The notes beneath the pieces are model-generated. The model worked only from the letters and a program-made list of their open reading frames with translations, searched no databases and was not told where the DNA came from. Shown here piece by piece: positions 45,290 through 53,647 of a stretch of 64,000 bases of DNA. The translations under genes and the position numbers were made by a program. The stretch is from the NCBI RefSeq assembly GCF_023100845.1, contig NZ_CP095864.1, positions 3,720,001-3,784,000 of the forward strand, read 5' to 3'. The DNA comes from Gordonia sp. PP30 (GTDB lineage: Bacteria; Actinomycetota; Actinomycetes; Mycobacteriales; Mycobacteriaceae). Each line of letters opens with the position of its first letter. Within the stretch, counting starts at the first letter, position 1.

Positions 45290-46507
45290 CTACTCGCCGA
45301 AGACGCGCTCGAAGCCCTCCGGGATGATGAGGTCGGAACGATCGAGATCGGCGACGTCGGCCTTCCCGAGTCCCATCAGCGAGGAATCCAGGCCCATCCG
45401 GAGCAGGTCGAGGACGTTCTCGACACCGGTCTGGCCGTTCGCGGCGAGGCCCCACAGGTAGGCGCGGCCGATCATCACGGCCTTCGCGCCGAGGGCGAGC
45501 GCCTTGGCCACGTCACTGCCGCGGCGGATGCCGCCGTCGAGCAGCACGTCCACATCCTTGCCGACCGCGTCGGCGATGGGGCCGAGCACCCGGATGGTGG
45601 CCGGGGTGCCGTCGAGGTTGTTGCCGCCGTGGTTGGAGACCGAGATGGCGGTGGCACCGATGTCGACGGCCCGCTTGGCGTCGTCCATGCGGGTGATCCC
45701 CTTGACCATGAACTCGCCGCCCCACTGCTCGCGCAACCACTGAAGGTCCTCCCAGGTGGGCGGCGGGGTGTTCATCCAGGTGCCGTACACATCGAAGAAG
45801 GTGGGGCCGGGCTCGCCCTTGTGCGCGATGTTCGGCGCGGACAGGTCCGGGATCAGGAGCTTACCGTCACGGAACCAGCTCATCGCGTAGCTCGGCTTGG
45901 TGATCATCTCCGGCGCCAGCTTGGCGACGGCGCGGACGTCGACCTTCTCCGGGATCTCCGGGCTGCCCCAGTCGCGGCCGACGTTGAAGACCCAGTCGGT
46001 GGTGACGATCAGGCCCTTGCAGCCGGCCTCGCGGGCGCGCTGGGCGCGGGCCAGGATGTCCTCGCGGCTACCGAGCCAGTAGATCTGGAAGAAGATCTTG
46101 TCGTTGACGGCGGTCACCTCTTCGACGGGCTTGGAGGCGAAGCTCGACAGCCCCATCGCGGTGCCGCGGGCGGCGGCGGCCCGGGCGACGGCGACCTCGC
46201 CGTCGGGGTTCACCGCCTGCACCCCGGTCGGGGAGATCATCACCGGGAACGAGAGTTCCTGTCCCATCACCGTCGTGGTGAGGTTGCGCTCGGGCGTCGC
46301 TCCCACGACATGCGGTGCGAAACCGAGTTCTTTGAAGGCCTCGACGTTGTCGTTGACGGTGATACCGGCCTGGGTGCCGGCCACCAGCGACGAGTAGACG
46401 GTCTTCGGGAGACGCTTCTTCGCACGACGCTGCGCCTCCCCCACGGTCTCGAACCACGGGTTGCGGCGCCACGGGTTCTGTTCAAGGAGTTCGGACAGCT
46501 TCGACAT
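45290..46507 (-). CDS. mftD: Pre-mycofactocin synthase MftD
   Basis: FMN-dependent enzyme of the lactate-dehydrogenase/glycolate-oxidase family, 405 residues. In mycofactocin biosynthesis it deaminates AHDP to pre-mycofactocin, creating the redox-active alpha-keto amide. FMN-barrel motifs: MISPTGVQAVNPDGEVAVARAA, FFQIYWLGSREDI, VKGITRMDDAKRAVDIGATAISVSNHGGNNLDGTPAT (with the catalytic His) and VLLDGGIRRGSDVAKALALGAKAVMIGRAYLWG. Its partner genes mftABC lie directly upstream; mftE, usually next, is displaced. Confidence 0.96.
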   Translation of the reverse strand: MSKLSELLEQNPWRRNPWFETVGEAQRRAKKRLPKTVYSSLVAGTQAGITVNDNVEAFKELGFAPHVVGATPERNLTTTVMGQELSFPVMISPTGVQAVNPDGEVAVARAAAARGTAMGLSSFASKPVEEVTAVNDKIFFQIYWLGSREDILARAQRAREAGCKGLIVTTDWVFNVGRDWGSPEIPEKVDVRAVAKLAPEMITKPSYAMSWFRDGKLLIPDLSAPNIAHKGEPGPTFFDVYGTWMNTPPPTWEDLQWLREQWGGEFMVKGITRMDDAKRAVDIGATAISVSNHGGNNLDGTPATIRVLGPIADAVGKDVDVLLDGGIRRGSDVAKALALGAKAVMIGRAYLWGLAANGQTGVENVLDLLRMGLDSSLMGLGKADVADLDRSDLIIPEGFERVFGE

Positions 46508-46564
46508 GGGGATGGGGACCTTCTCGGATGGGGGTGGAACGAAAATTGTTGCCGGGCAACGGGT

Positions 46565-47866
46565 TCAGTGCGTGCCGCAGGCACCCGACGAACACCCGGT
46601 GGCGGTCGTCGGCAGGAACCCGGCGAGCGGGTTCTCGTCGCAGTCGCGCGAGGGCGGGCGGGTCATGAGCGTGAGCGGCACACCGCGCGAATGGTCCTTG
46701 TTGGCGGTGGGCTTGCTGCGCTCACCGGCCAGCAGCGATTCACCGAAGCCCTGGACGCACTCGGGGTCGGGGCCGTCGAGCGGCAGGCCGGTGAAGAACT
46801 TGGCCGCCATGCAGCCGCCGCGGCAGGCGTCGAAGTGCGCGCACTTGGTGCAGGCGCCGGCGCTCTGCGGTTCACGCAGCTGCGTGAACAGGTCGCTGCG
46901 CTGCCATATCTCCTGAAAACCGCCGTCGCTCAGGATGTTTCCGGCGAGGAAGTTCTCATGGATGGCGAACGGGCAGGCGTAGACGTCGCCCACCGGGTCG
47001 ATCAGGCAGACCACACGGCCGGCGCCGCAGAGGTTGAGGCCGGGCAGACCGCTGCCGCTGCCGCCGCCCTTGCTGAAGGCGGACAGGTGGAAGAAGGAGT
47101 CGCCGGTGAGCACACGGTCACCGTGCTCCACGAGCCACTCGTACAGGTCGCGCTGCTGCTCGGGCAGGGGATGCAGGTCGTCCCAGACGTCGGCGCCGCG
47201 GCCGGACGGGCGCAGCCGGGTGATGCGCAGGGTGGCGTCGTACTTGTCGGCGAGGGCTTTGAACTCGTCGAGCTGGGTGACGTTCTCGCGGGTCACCACG
47301 ACGCTGATCTTGGCGTCCTTGAAGCCCGCGTTCTTGAGGTTCTCCAGCGCGCGGACGGCCATGTCGAACGAGCCGGGGCCGCGCACGGCGTCGTTCACCT
47401 CGGCCGTCGCCCCGTCGAGCGAGATCTGGACGTCGACGTAGTCGGTGGCCGCAAGACGCTGCGCCACTTCGGCATTGATCCGCAGGCCGTTGGTGGAGAA
47501 CTTGACGCCGACCTGGTGGTCGACGGCGTAGTCGACCAGTTCCCAGAAGTCGGGGCGGACCGTCGGCTCGCCGCCGCCGATGTTGACGTAGAAGACCTGC
47601 ATGCGCTGCAACTCGTCGATGATCGCCTTGCACTGCTCGGTGCTCAGCTCGCGCGGGTCGCGCTTACCGGAGCTGGACAGGCAGTGCACGCACGCGAGGT
47701 TGCACGCGTAGGTGAGTTCCCAGGTGAGACAGATCGGGGCGTCGAGCCCCTTCTCGAACTGATCCACCAGGCGGCCGACCTTGGGCGGCGTCGCGGTCGG
47801 CAGATCGAGCCGAGGGGCGGTCGACGGCAGATCGGAGACGGACGGGCGAAGGGCTTCAATGGTCAT
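46565..47866 (-). CDS. mftC: Mycofactocin radical SAM maturase MftC
   Basis: Radical SAM/SPASM enzyme of 433 residues that oxidatively decarboxylates the C-terminal Tyr of MftA and forms the Val-Tyr cross-link. The radical SAM cluster ligands are Cys55, Cys59 and Cys62 (CNLACVHC), followed by the GGGEPTVRPDF SAM motif. The SPASM domain has the expected Cys cluster (CGAGRVVCLIDPVGDVYACPF, CTKCAHFDACRGGC, C-terminal CSSGACGTH). It begins six bases after mftB. Confidence 0.97.
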   Translation of the reverse strand: MTIEALRPSVSDLPSTAPRLDLPTATPPKVGRLVDQFEKGLDAPICLTWELTYACNLACVHCLSSSGKRDPRELSTEQCKAIIDELQRMQVFYVNIGGGEPTVRPDFWELVDYAVDHQVGVKFSTNGLRINAEVAQRLAATDYVDVQISLDGATAEVNDAVRGPGSFDMAVRALENLKNAGFKDAKISVVVTRENVTQLDEFKALADKYDATLRITRLRPSGRGADVWDDLHPLPEQQRDLYEWLVEHGDRVLTGDSFFHLSAFSKGGGSGSGLPGLNLCGAGRVVCLIDPVGDVYACPFAIHENFLAGNILSDGGFQEIWQRSDLFTQLREPQSAGACTKCAHFDACRGGCMAAKFFTGLPLDGPDPECVQGFGESLLAGERSKPTANKDHSRGVPLTLMTRPPSRDCDENPLAGFLPTTATGCSSGACGTH

Positions 47867-47872
47867 CGCGGT

Positions 47873-48199
47873 TCACTTCTCGTCGCGGACGGTGATCATC
47901 CCGGACTCGGCCAGGGCGGTCAGTGCTTGCAGGTAGAGCGGTCGCTGGTCGTCGGTGATGCCGGCGGCCGCCAGGGCGGACTCCGCGTCGCGATGCTCGG
48001 CCAGCGACTGCACCAGATCGACGACGACGAGGTTCTTCAGGAAGCTCAGCTTGCGGGTCCCGAAGTGGTACAGCAGGGCCCCGAACGGCTCCGGGCGGAT
48101 GGCCACCGACGGATTGACGCGCCAGGGCCGGGAAAGATCGAAGGACGTGCTTCCGGCGGCCGCGAGGCCGCCGGAAGCACTGGTCGACGCGGTGGTCAT
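47873..48199 (-). CDS. mftB: Mycofactocin peptide chaperone MftB
   Basis: A 108-residue PqqD-like RiPP-recognition protein that binds MftA and presents it to MftC. The winged-helix core reads VAIRPEPFGALLYHFGTRKLSFLKNLVVVDLV, followed by the helical AALAAAGITDDQRPLYLQALTALAESGMI. The start ATG at 48199 shares one base with the mftA stop (TGATG); a longer frame would overlap mftA. The first 25 residues are a Ser/Ala-rich tail. Confidence 0.95.
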   Translation of the reverse strand: MTTASTSASGGLAAAGSTSFDLSRPWRVNPSVAIRPEPFGALLYHFGTRKLSFLKNLVVVDLVQSLAEHRDAESALAAAGITDDQRPLYLQALTALAESGMITVRDEK

Positions 48200-48285
48200 C
48201 AGTAGACGCCGCACATCCCGTCGATGGAGACTTCCTCCACCAGCGATTCGGTGACGAGCTCTTCCCGAGTGTCCTTATCGGCCAT
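48199..48285 (-). CDS. mftA: Mycofactocin precursor peptide MftA
   Basis: A 28-residue precursor beginning [15 protein letters not shown] and ending in the invariant IDGMCGVY core, whose terminal Val-Tyr becomes mycofactocin. The ATG at 48285 has AGAAGGAGG nine to ten bases upstream, one of the best ribosome sites in the window, in keeping with high demand for the peptide. It is too short for routine gene callers and would be missed without the motif. It overlaps mftB by one base. Confidence 0.97.
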   Translation of the reverse strand: MADKDTREELVTESLVEEVSIDGMCGVY

Positions 48286-48400
48286 GTGAACCAACCTCCT
48301 TCTAGGCTGTCCAGTGGTTCACGACACACTGTAATGACACCGGGTGCAAAATCAACCCGTACCGAAAAGTAGCCGAAGAACCCATCCGAAAGGACAGGTC
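48286..48400. promoter_or_regulatory. Divergent mftA/mftR promoter region
   Basis: These 115 bases separate mftA and mftR. For mftA a promoter can be proposed on the minus strand: TTGATT (48355-48350), 16-base spacer, TACAGT (48333-48328). A short inverted repeat, CAGTG-N10-CACTG (48312-48331), overlaps the -10 region and could be the MftR site. The ribosome site of mftR is AAAGGA at about 48390. Confidence 0.5.
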
Positions 48401-48991
48401 ATGAAGAGACCAGCGGGACGGCCCCAGGCGACCTCGCGCGCCGAACTCAGCAATCTCGCCATCGACCTGTTCATCGAGCGGGGCTTCGAGGAGACCAGCG
48501 TCGACGACGTCGCGGCGGCCGGCGGCATCGCGCGCCGCACGCTGTTCCGCTACTTCCCGTCGAAGAACGCGATCCCCTGGGGCGACTTCGACAGCCACCT
48601 CGCGAAGATGCGGCTCCGGCTCCGCAACACCCCCGCGGGCCTCCCCCTCGGCGAGGCCCTCCGCCGAGCCCTCATCGACTTCAACGACGTCCCCGACGTG
48701 GAGCACGAACACCACCGCCGGCGCATGCAACTCCTCCTGGGAGTGCCTGCGCTGCAAGCACATTCAATGCTGATGTACGCCGAGTGGCGGCAGATCGTGG
48801 CCGAGTACGTCGCCGGCCGGCTCGGTATGCGGCCGGACGGCCACATCCCGCAGACCGTCGCGTGGCAACTCCTCGGCGTCTCCCTCGCCGCCTACGAACG
48901 CTGGCTCGCCGACCCCTCATCGGACCTGCTGGCGCTGCTCGACGAGGGCTGCACCGTCCTGACCCACGGCCTCAGCGCCCTGGACGCCTGA
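48401..48991 (+). CDS. mftR: Mycofactocin regulator MftR, TetR family
   Basis: A 196-residue TetR-family repressor: DNA-binding helix-turn-helix at about 15-60 (LAIDLFIERGFEETSVDDVAAAGGIARRTLFRYFPSK), followed by the MftR-type ligand domain (IPWGDFDSHLAKMRLRLR...). In mycobacteria MftR represses the mft genes and responds to acyl-CoA. I chose ATG 48401 (MKRPAGRPQ) for its AAAGGA ribosome site over a GTG 19 codons upstream. It is divergent from mftA. Confidence 0.95.
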   Translation: MKRPAGRPQATSRAELSNLAIDLFIERGFEETSVDDVAAAGGIARRTLFRYFPSKNAIPWGDFDSHLAKMRLRLRNTPAGLPLGEALRRALIDFNDVPDVEHEHHRRRMQLLLGVPALQAHSMLMYAEWRQIVAEYVAGRLGMRPDGHIPQTVAWQLLGVSLAAYERWLADPSSDLLALLDEGCTVLTHGLSALDA

Positions 48992-49042
48992 CATGCCGTC
49001 CGGATCGCGATACGTCTGCGATCCGGGGCCTGCTAATCTTGA

Positions 49043-49058
49043 CTAGAACACGTTCTAG
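49043..49058 (+). promoter_or_regulatory. KstR-like operator before the KshB-like gene
   Basis: The palindrome CTAGAAC-AC-GTTCTAG (seven-base arms, two-base spacer) contains TAGAACACGTTCTA, a perfect fit to the KstR consensus TNNAACNNGTTNNA. It overlaps a TTGACT that may be the -35 element and lies 18 bases before the start codon of the reductase gene. KstR represses cholesterol-catabolic genes, including kshB, in Mycobacteriales. Confidence 0.8.
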
Positions 49059-49076
49059 TTATCCGGAAGGGTGCCC

Positions 49077-50135
49077 ATGGCCGAGCTGACCCCGCACTCG
49101 TCGCGGAGCGCGATCCTGACGGTCGCCGCGGTGATCGACGAGACCGCGGACGCTCGCAGCATCGTCTTCGAGCTGCCGGAGTCGCACACGGACAAATTCA
49201 GCGACTACCTGGCCGGCCAGTTCCTGACCCTGCGGATCCCGAGCGAGCAGACCGGTTCGGTGGCCCGCTGCTACTCGCTGTCGTCCGCACCGGGCCGCGG
49301 CGAACTGCCCACCGTGACGGTCAAGCGCACCGCCGACGGCTACGGCTCCAACTGGCTCTGCGACAACCTCGCCCCCGGCTGCCAGATCGAATCCCTGCCC
49401 CCGTCGGGCGTCTTCACACCGGCGAACATCCACGCCCCGCTGCTGCTGATCGCCGCGGGCTCCGGCGTCACCCCGGTGATGTCGATCCTCAAGACGGCGC
49501 TGGCCACCGGCACCGGACCGATCACCTTCTTCTACGCCAACCGCAGCGAGAACGACGTGATCTTCGCCCGCGAGCTACGCGAGCTGCAGGCCGGAAATCC
49601 CGGGCGGCTCACCGTGATCCACTGGCTGGAGACGCTCCAGGGCCGCCCGTCGGCGAAGCTGCTGACGACCGCATTCCGGCCCATGGCGGCGACGCACACG
49701 GCCTACCTCTGCGGCCCCGGCCCCTTCATGGACGCCGTCCACCAGGGCCTCGCGAAGGCCGGATTCGAGCACCACGCCGTGCACACCGAGGTCTACAACT
49801 CGCTCTCCGGCGATCCCTTCGAGGACATCGAACTCGAGGAACTGTCCGCCGACGAGGCCGCGGCCGCCGCCGAGGTGGAAGTGGAACTCGACGGCGACAC
49901 CCACATCCTCGTCTGGCCGCGCTCACGCTCGCTGGTCGACGTGATGCTGGCCGCCGGGCTCGACGCGCCGTATTCGTGCCAGGAGGGTGAATGCGGGTCG
50001 TGCGCGTGCACGCTGACCGAGGGCACCGTCGAGATGGCCAATTCCGGCGCACTCGACCCGGACGACATCGCCGACGGCTACATCCTCGGCTGCCAGGCCA
50101 AACCCACCAGCGACAAGCTGAAAGTCGAGTTCTGA
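49077..50135 (+). CDS. KshB-like ferredoxin-NAD(P) reductase with [2Fe-2S] domain
   Basis: A 352-residue class-IA-type oxygenase reductase. FAD domain with RCYSLSSAPG, nucleotide domain LLIAAGSGVTPVMSILK and YLCGPGPFMDAV, and a C-terminal plant-type ferredoxin with PYSCQEGECGSCACTLTEG and the fourth Cys at LGCQAKP. Architecture and length match KshB, the reductase of 3-ketosteroid 9-alpha-hydroxylase; phenylacetyl-CoA epoxidase PaaE is an alternative. No oxygenase gene lies nearby. The KstR-type operator upstream supports the steroid role. ATG 49077 is chosen for GGAAGG six bases upstream. Confidence 0.9.
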   Translation: MAELTPHSSRSAILTVAAVIDETADARSIVFELPESHTDKFSDYLAGQFLTLRIPSEQTGSVARCYSLSSAPGRGELPTVTVKRTADGYGSNWLCDNLAPGCQIESLPPSGVFTPANIHAPLLLIAAGSGVTPVMSILKTALATGTGPITFFYANRSENDVIFARELRELQAGNPGRLTVIHWLETLQGRPSAKLLTTAFRPMAATHTAYLCGPGPFMDAVHQGLAKAGFEHHAVHTEVYNSLSGDPFEDIELEELSADEAAAAAEVEVELDGDTHILVWPRSRSLVDVMLAAGLDAPYSCQEGECGSCACTLTEGTVEMANSGALDPDDIADGYILGCQAKPTSDKLKVEF

Positions 50136-51329
50136 GTGTCTGATCACGTGGTGATCGCCGGCGGCGGTCTCGGCGCCTCCCGGCTCGCCGAGGCCCTGCG
50201 CGGCAACGACTTTCCCGGCGCGATCACCATCCTCGCCGCCGAGGACCACCCGCCGTACGACAGGCCGCCCCTGTCCAAATCCGTTCTGCTCGGTGACGAC
50301 GACCGCGTCGACCTCAAACCCGCCGACTACTACGCCGACAACGACATCGACCTGCGGCTGGGCACCCGCGTCACCGGCGTCGACCCCGCGCGCGGCCGGG
50401 TCGTCCTCTCCGGTGCGGACGCACCCGCCGAACTGGAGTACGGCACCCTGGTCCTCGCGACCGGACTGCGCCCGCGTCCTTTTCCCGGCGCGGGCGGCGA
50501 CCTGCCCGGCGTACACGTGATCCGGACCTACGACGACGCCGCCGCGCTCCGCGCCGAACTCGACGGTGCCCGGCGCGCGGTGGTGATCGGCGCCGGCTTC
50601 ATCGGCTGCGAGGCCTCGGCCAGCCTGACCAAGCGCGGCCTGCGGGTCACGCTCGTGGAACCGGCCCCCGCGCCGCTCGCCGCGGCGCTCGGCCCGGCCG
50701 TCGCCCCGTTCGTCACCCGCCTGCACACCGAGGCGGGCGTCGACGTGCGCGCGGCGACGTCGGTGGCGCGGATCCTCGGCGAGGGGCGCGCCACCGGTGT
50801 CGAGCTGGACGACGGCACGGTGGTGGACACCGACCTGGTGGTGGTCGGTATCGGCGGCCGTCCGGACCTGGACTATCTCGCGGGTTCGGGGATCGAACTC
50901 GCCGACCCGGCGACCGGCGGCGGTATCGCGTGCGACGAGTCCGGCCGTACCTCCGCACCGCACGTCTACGCCATCGGCGACGCCGCGAACTGGGCGGACG
51001 AGCGAGGTGCACGACGCCGCGTGGAGCACTGGAACCACACCGTCGACCAGGCCGTGATCGCCGCCGCCGAGATCGGCGGCCACCCGCGGCCCGCGCCGGC
51101 CGTGCCCTACTTCTGGACCGACCAGTACGACCTCAAGGTCCAGCTCCTCGGCTCGCCCCGGCCCGACGACACCGTGCACGTGGTGGACGACGACGGCCGG
51201 AAATTCCTGGCGTACTACAGCCGCGACGGCGTCCTGACCGGCGTGGTCGGTGCCGGCCGTGTCGGCCGCCTGATGAAGACCCGCCCCCACCTGCTCACCC
51301 CCACCCCGGTCGCCGACCTCCTCACGTGA
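50136..51329 (+). CDS. FAD-dependent ferredoxin/rubredoxin reductase
   Basis: A 397-residue pyridine-nucleotide-disulfide-type reductase that passes electrons from NAD(P)H to a ferredoxin, for example of a P450. FAD motif VVIAGGGLGASRLAEAL, YDRPPLSK, NAD motif AVVIGAGFIGCEASASL, and the second FAD segment VYAIGDAANW; the C-terminal reductase domain has PYFWTDQYDLKVQLLG. It begins with GTG directly after the preceding stop, so it is co-transcribed with the KshB-like gene and falls under the same KstR-like operator. No ferredoxin gene lies beside it. Confidence 0.93.
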   Translation: MSDHVVIAGGGLGASRLAEALRGNDFPGAITILAAEDHPPYDRPPLSKSVLLGDDDRVDLKPADYYADNDIDLRLGTRVTGVDPARGRVVLSGADAPAELEYGTLVLATGLRPRPFPGAGGDLPGVHVIRTYDDAAALRAELDGARRAVVIGAGFIGCEASASLTKRGLRVTLVEPAPAPLAAALGPAVAPFVTRLHTEAGVDVRAATSVARILGEGRATGVELDDGTVVDTDLVVVGIGGRPDLDYLAGSGIELADPATGGGIACDESGRTSAPHVYAIGDAANWADERGARRRVEHWNHTVDQAVIAAAEIGGHPRPAPAVPYFWTDQYDLKVQLLGSPRPDDTVHVVDDDGRKFLAYYSRDGVLTGVVGAGRVGRLMKTRPHLLTPTPVADLLT

Positions 51330-51363
51330 CCGTCGAGACCGATCGCCGGCTGAGCCCGCGACA

Positions 51364-51528
51364 CTAGGCCGTGTCTCTAAATCTTCTCCGAAGGCATCGG
51401 TGGATCCGCTGGGCGGCTGGCAAGGCGGAGGAGGGAGGCATAGCGGCGCTATGCCGACCGACGACAACGCCGCCAGGCGCTGCGCGGGCCGCCGAGGACC
51501 GGAGAGAGATTTTGGAGACGCGGACTAG
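51364..51528. repeat. MITE-like inverted-repeat element, copy 2
   Basis: A 165-bp element with terminal inverted repeats CTAGGCCGTGTCTC / GAGACGCGGACTAG (12 of 14 pair) extended inward by AAATCTTCTCCG / CGGAGAGAGATTT. It matches copy 1 (36171-36336) across its whole length. It lies 35 bases after the stop of the ferredoxin-reductase gene. No transposase gene. The flanking gap also holds a GCCTCGACTCCGCTCG dispersed repeat (51586-51601). Confidence 0.85.
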
Positions 51529-51622
51529 CCGAGGAGTACCGCAACAGCCCGACTGAGCGAGGGCTCGGCACGACGACGACCCGGGCCTCGACTCCGCTCG
51601 ATCAACGTGGAAGTCTCGCTAC

Positions 51623-52429
51623 ATGACGGTCGCCCTTCGACCGCATGTCGTCGCAAGCTCCGCCACGCGAGCTCAGGACCCGCGGAGTCGAGATCGATCG
51701 CGGGAATCCGCCGACGATCTTGCGGCGGAGATCCGCGCCCTGGGCGATCCCGAGCGCGCGGCCGGGCAGCGGCGATTCTTCAAGACCGGCCCGGGCGAGT
51801 ACGGCGAGGGCGACGTGTTCGCCGGCGTCCGGGTGCCGGTCCTGCGCGCCTACGCCAAGCGGCTCGGCGCCCTGCCTTTCGAGACCGTCACCGCACTGCT
51901 CGACGACGAGGTCCACGAGGTCCGGCAGGTCGGGCTCTTCGTCGCCACCGCGAGCGCGGCGAAGGCCGAACCGGCCGTGCGCGCGCACTGGGTCCAGCTC
52001 TACCGCGACGCGGTCCGGCGCGGCCGGGTGAACAACTGGGACCTGGTCGACTGCTCCGCGGACCCGCTGCTCGGCACCTGGCTGGTCGAGCGCGGCGACC
52101 ATACCGAGCTCCTCGACTGGGCGGCCTCCGCCGATCTGTGGGAACGCCGGGTCGGGGTCATCGGCACCTTCGCGTTCATCAAATCCGGTGCGGCACAGCC
52201 GATCCTCGACGTGGCGCCGCTGGTGATCGACGACCGCCGCGACCTGATCCAGAAGGCTCTCGGCTGGATGCTGCGCGAGCTCGGCAAGCGCGTCGACCGG
52301 CGACTCCTCGAGGACTACCTGGAGGCCCACGCCGCGTATCTGGGCCGCACGGCGCTCAGCTACGCCACCGAACACCTCACCGCCGACCAGCGGGCGCACT
52401 ACCGCTCACTCCGCCCGCCGACGCGGTAA
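51623..52429 (+). CDS. DNA alkylation repair protein, AlkD-like
   Basis: A 268-residue protein of the AlkD family of HEAT-like-repeat DNA glycosylases, which remove N3- and N7-alkylated bases. Family segments: QRRFFKTGPGEYGEGDVFAGVRVPVLR at the start of the domain, NNWDLVDCSADPLLG with the conserved Trp-Asp, and LIQKALGWMLRELGKR. The ATG at 51623 gives a 30-residue N-terminal tail that overlaps repeat-like DNA; no better start codon exists closer to the domain. It stands alone between repeat elements. Confidence 0.88.
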   Translation: MTVALRPHVVASSATRAQDPRSRDRSRESADDLAAEIRALGDPERAAGQRRFFKTGPGEYGEGDVFAGVRVPVLRAYAKRLGALPFETVTALLDDEVHEVRQVGLFVATASAAKAEPAVRAHWVQLYRDAVRRGRVNNWDLVDCSADPLLGTWLVERGDHTELLDWAASADLWERRVGVIGTFAFIKSGAAQPILDVAPLVIDDRRDLIQKALGWMLRELGKRVDRRLLEDYLEAHAAYLGRTALSYATEHLTADQRAHYRSLRPPTR

Positions 52430-52710
52430 GACTCGGGCCCGGCTGCCCGCCGGCTGAGCCGCCGAGGCGCCAGCCGGGGAGTGTCGAAGCCACGCCTGGC
52501 GGACGTGGGCTCAGCACGACGACGGCAACATGGCGGGTCACGATCCATATTCGCGCACGTGACCGGCCATGTTGCCGTTGTCATGCGGAGTACCGGAGCC
52601 ACCACCCCGGACGACTGCCCGGCTTCGACACGGCCTCGTCTCTCGGCCTGCTCGGCCGGCGGCGGCGATCCCCGTCCAGACCGGCGGGTGCCCGCACGGG
52701 AGAGCCCTCG
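52430..52710. repeat. Large imperfect inverted repeat between convergent genes
   Basis: The gap between the AlkD-like and DoxX-like genes holds nested inverted repeats. The inner hairpin has 20-bp arms with one mismatch (52523-52542 and 52558-52577; CGGCAACATGGCGGGTCACG against CGTGACCGGCCATGTTGCCG) and a 15-base loop. Outside it, GTGTCGAAGCC (52481-52491) faces GGCTTCGACAC (52619-52629). The outer arms belong to the same dispersed family as the units of the 27.4-27.9 kb array (GGCTGAGCCG...GTCGAAGCC), here as two copies in opposite orientation. It could act as a bidirectional terminator. Confidence 0.75.
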
Positions 52711-53109
52711 CTATGCGGCGTTCTCGTCCGAGTGGGACGGGCACGGGCTCTTACGCCACACGATCAGGGCCCCGGCGATCAGCGGGATCTGCAGCGGGAG
52801 GCGCGCCCAGGCGATGGTCTTGAGCAGCGGGCCCCTGTCGACCCACAGGCGCACCGTGTTGATGTTCGCCGGGAACACCGCCACGAACAGCGCGGTCGCG
52901 AGAGCGGCGGCCGGGCGGCGCGTGCGGCGCGGCAGCAGCGCCGCACCGAGGCCCAGTTCGGCGACCCCCGACGCGTAGGTCAGCGTCCGCGGGTCGGCCG
53001 GGATCTCCTTCGGGATGATCGCGTCGAACGGCTTCGGCGCGACGAAGTGCAGCACCCCCATGAACAGCAGCAGACCGGACAGTGCCTTGGCGATGCGATC
53101 GACGACCAT
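52711..53109 (-). CDS. DoxX-like small membrane protein
   Basis: A 132-residue membrane protein with four hydrophobic segments. The pattern GLLLFMGVLHFVAPKPFDAIIPKEIP and YASGVAELGLGAALL is that of the DoxX/MauE-like family found widely in actinobacteria. Biochemical role is not set by the sequence; relatives interact with thiol-redox proteins. It lies downstream of the Mce-associated genes on the same strand with a 25-base gap, and may be the last gene of their operon. Confidence 0.85.
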   Translation of the reverse strand: MVVDRIAKALSGLLLFMGVLHFVAPKPFDAIIPKEIPADPRTLTYASGVAELGLGAALLPRRTRRPAAALATALFVAVFPANINTVRLWVDRGPLLKTIAWARLPLQIPLIAGALIVWRKSPCPSHSDENAA

Positions 53110-53134
53110 TTCTCGATTCTACCGATCCACCGGA

Positions 53135-53647
53135 CTACTGCGGCGACACCGGCTCCAGCCGGGCCAGCCGCCAGAGGCCGCCGATCCGCCGCATGGTCGC
53201 CCACCGGGCCACTCCCACCGTCTCCGGTTCGGGATCGTCGCCGACGCGGATGGTCTGGTCCACGAACAGCAGCGCGCGGGCGTCGTCGGGCCGCAGATCG
53301 GTGACGCCGACGTCGAGCACCTTCACCGACATCGTGATGCGCGAGGCCGTCGCTCCGGGGAAGACGACATCCGGTCCGCGCGCTTCGTAGTCGGCCGCGA
53401 GGACCCCGGCGAGCTGCGACGACGTCGCCGTACGGCGCGCGGGGTCGTCGGCGGGGGTGAAGGTCATCAGCGCCTCGGCGGCGGTGGCCGCCGCGTGCTC
53501 GACGGCCGCGCGCTCGCCCGATTCGTCCTTCCCACCGCGCAGCGCGAGCACCCCGGCGACCAGCGCGACGATCACCGCCGCGCCGACCACGACGGCCCAG
53601 CCGGCCAGAAAGCGCCGGTCGGCCGGCACCGCGATGCGCCGGGTCAC
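53135..53647 (-). CDS. Mce-associated membrane protein
   Basis: A 170-residue protein with one N-terminal transmembrane helix (WAVVVGAAVIVALVAGVLAL) and an extracytoplasmic NTF2-like domain, the layout of Mce-associated (Mam) proteins that stabilise lipid-import Mce complexes. The segment SITMSVKVLDVGVTDLRPDDARALLFVDQT resembles that family. The start is GTG 53647, overlapping the previous stop by GTGA. It is the fourth of four such genes in a row. Confidence 0.82.
   Translation of the reverse strand: MTRRIAVPADRRFLAGWAVVVGAAVIVALVAGVLALRGGKDESGERAAVEHAAATAAEALMTFTPADDPARRTATSSQLAGVLAADYEARGPDVVFPGATASRITMSVKVLDVGVTDLRPDDARALLFVDQTIRVGDDPEPETVGVARWATMRRIGGLWRLARLEPVSPQ

Noticed and set aside
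44711-48205. A plus-strand open frame of 1,164 codons antisense to mftC and mftD
   Set aside because: It is the high-GC mirror of true genes: composition is Arg/Gly/Asp/His-rich, there are no recognisable domains, and the minus strand carries intact mftD, mftC and mftB.
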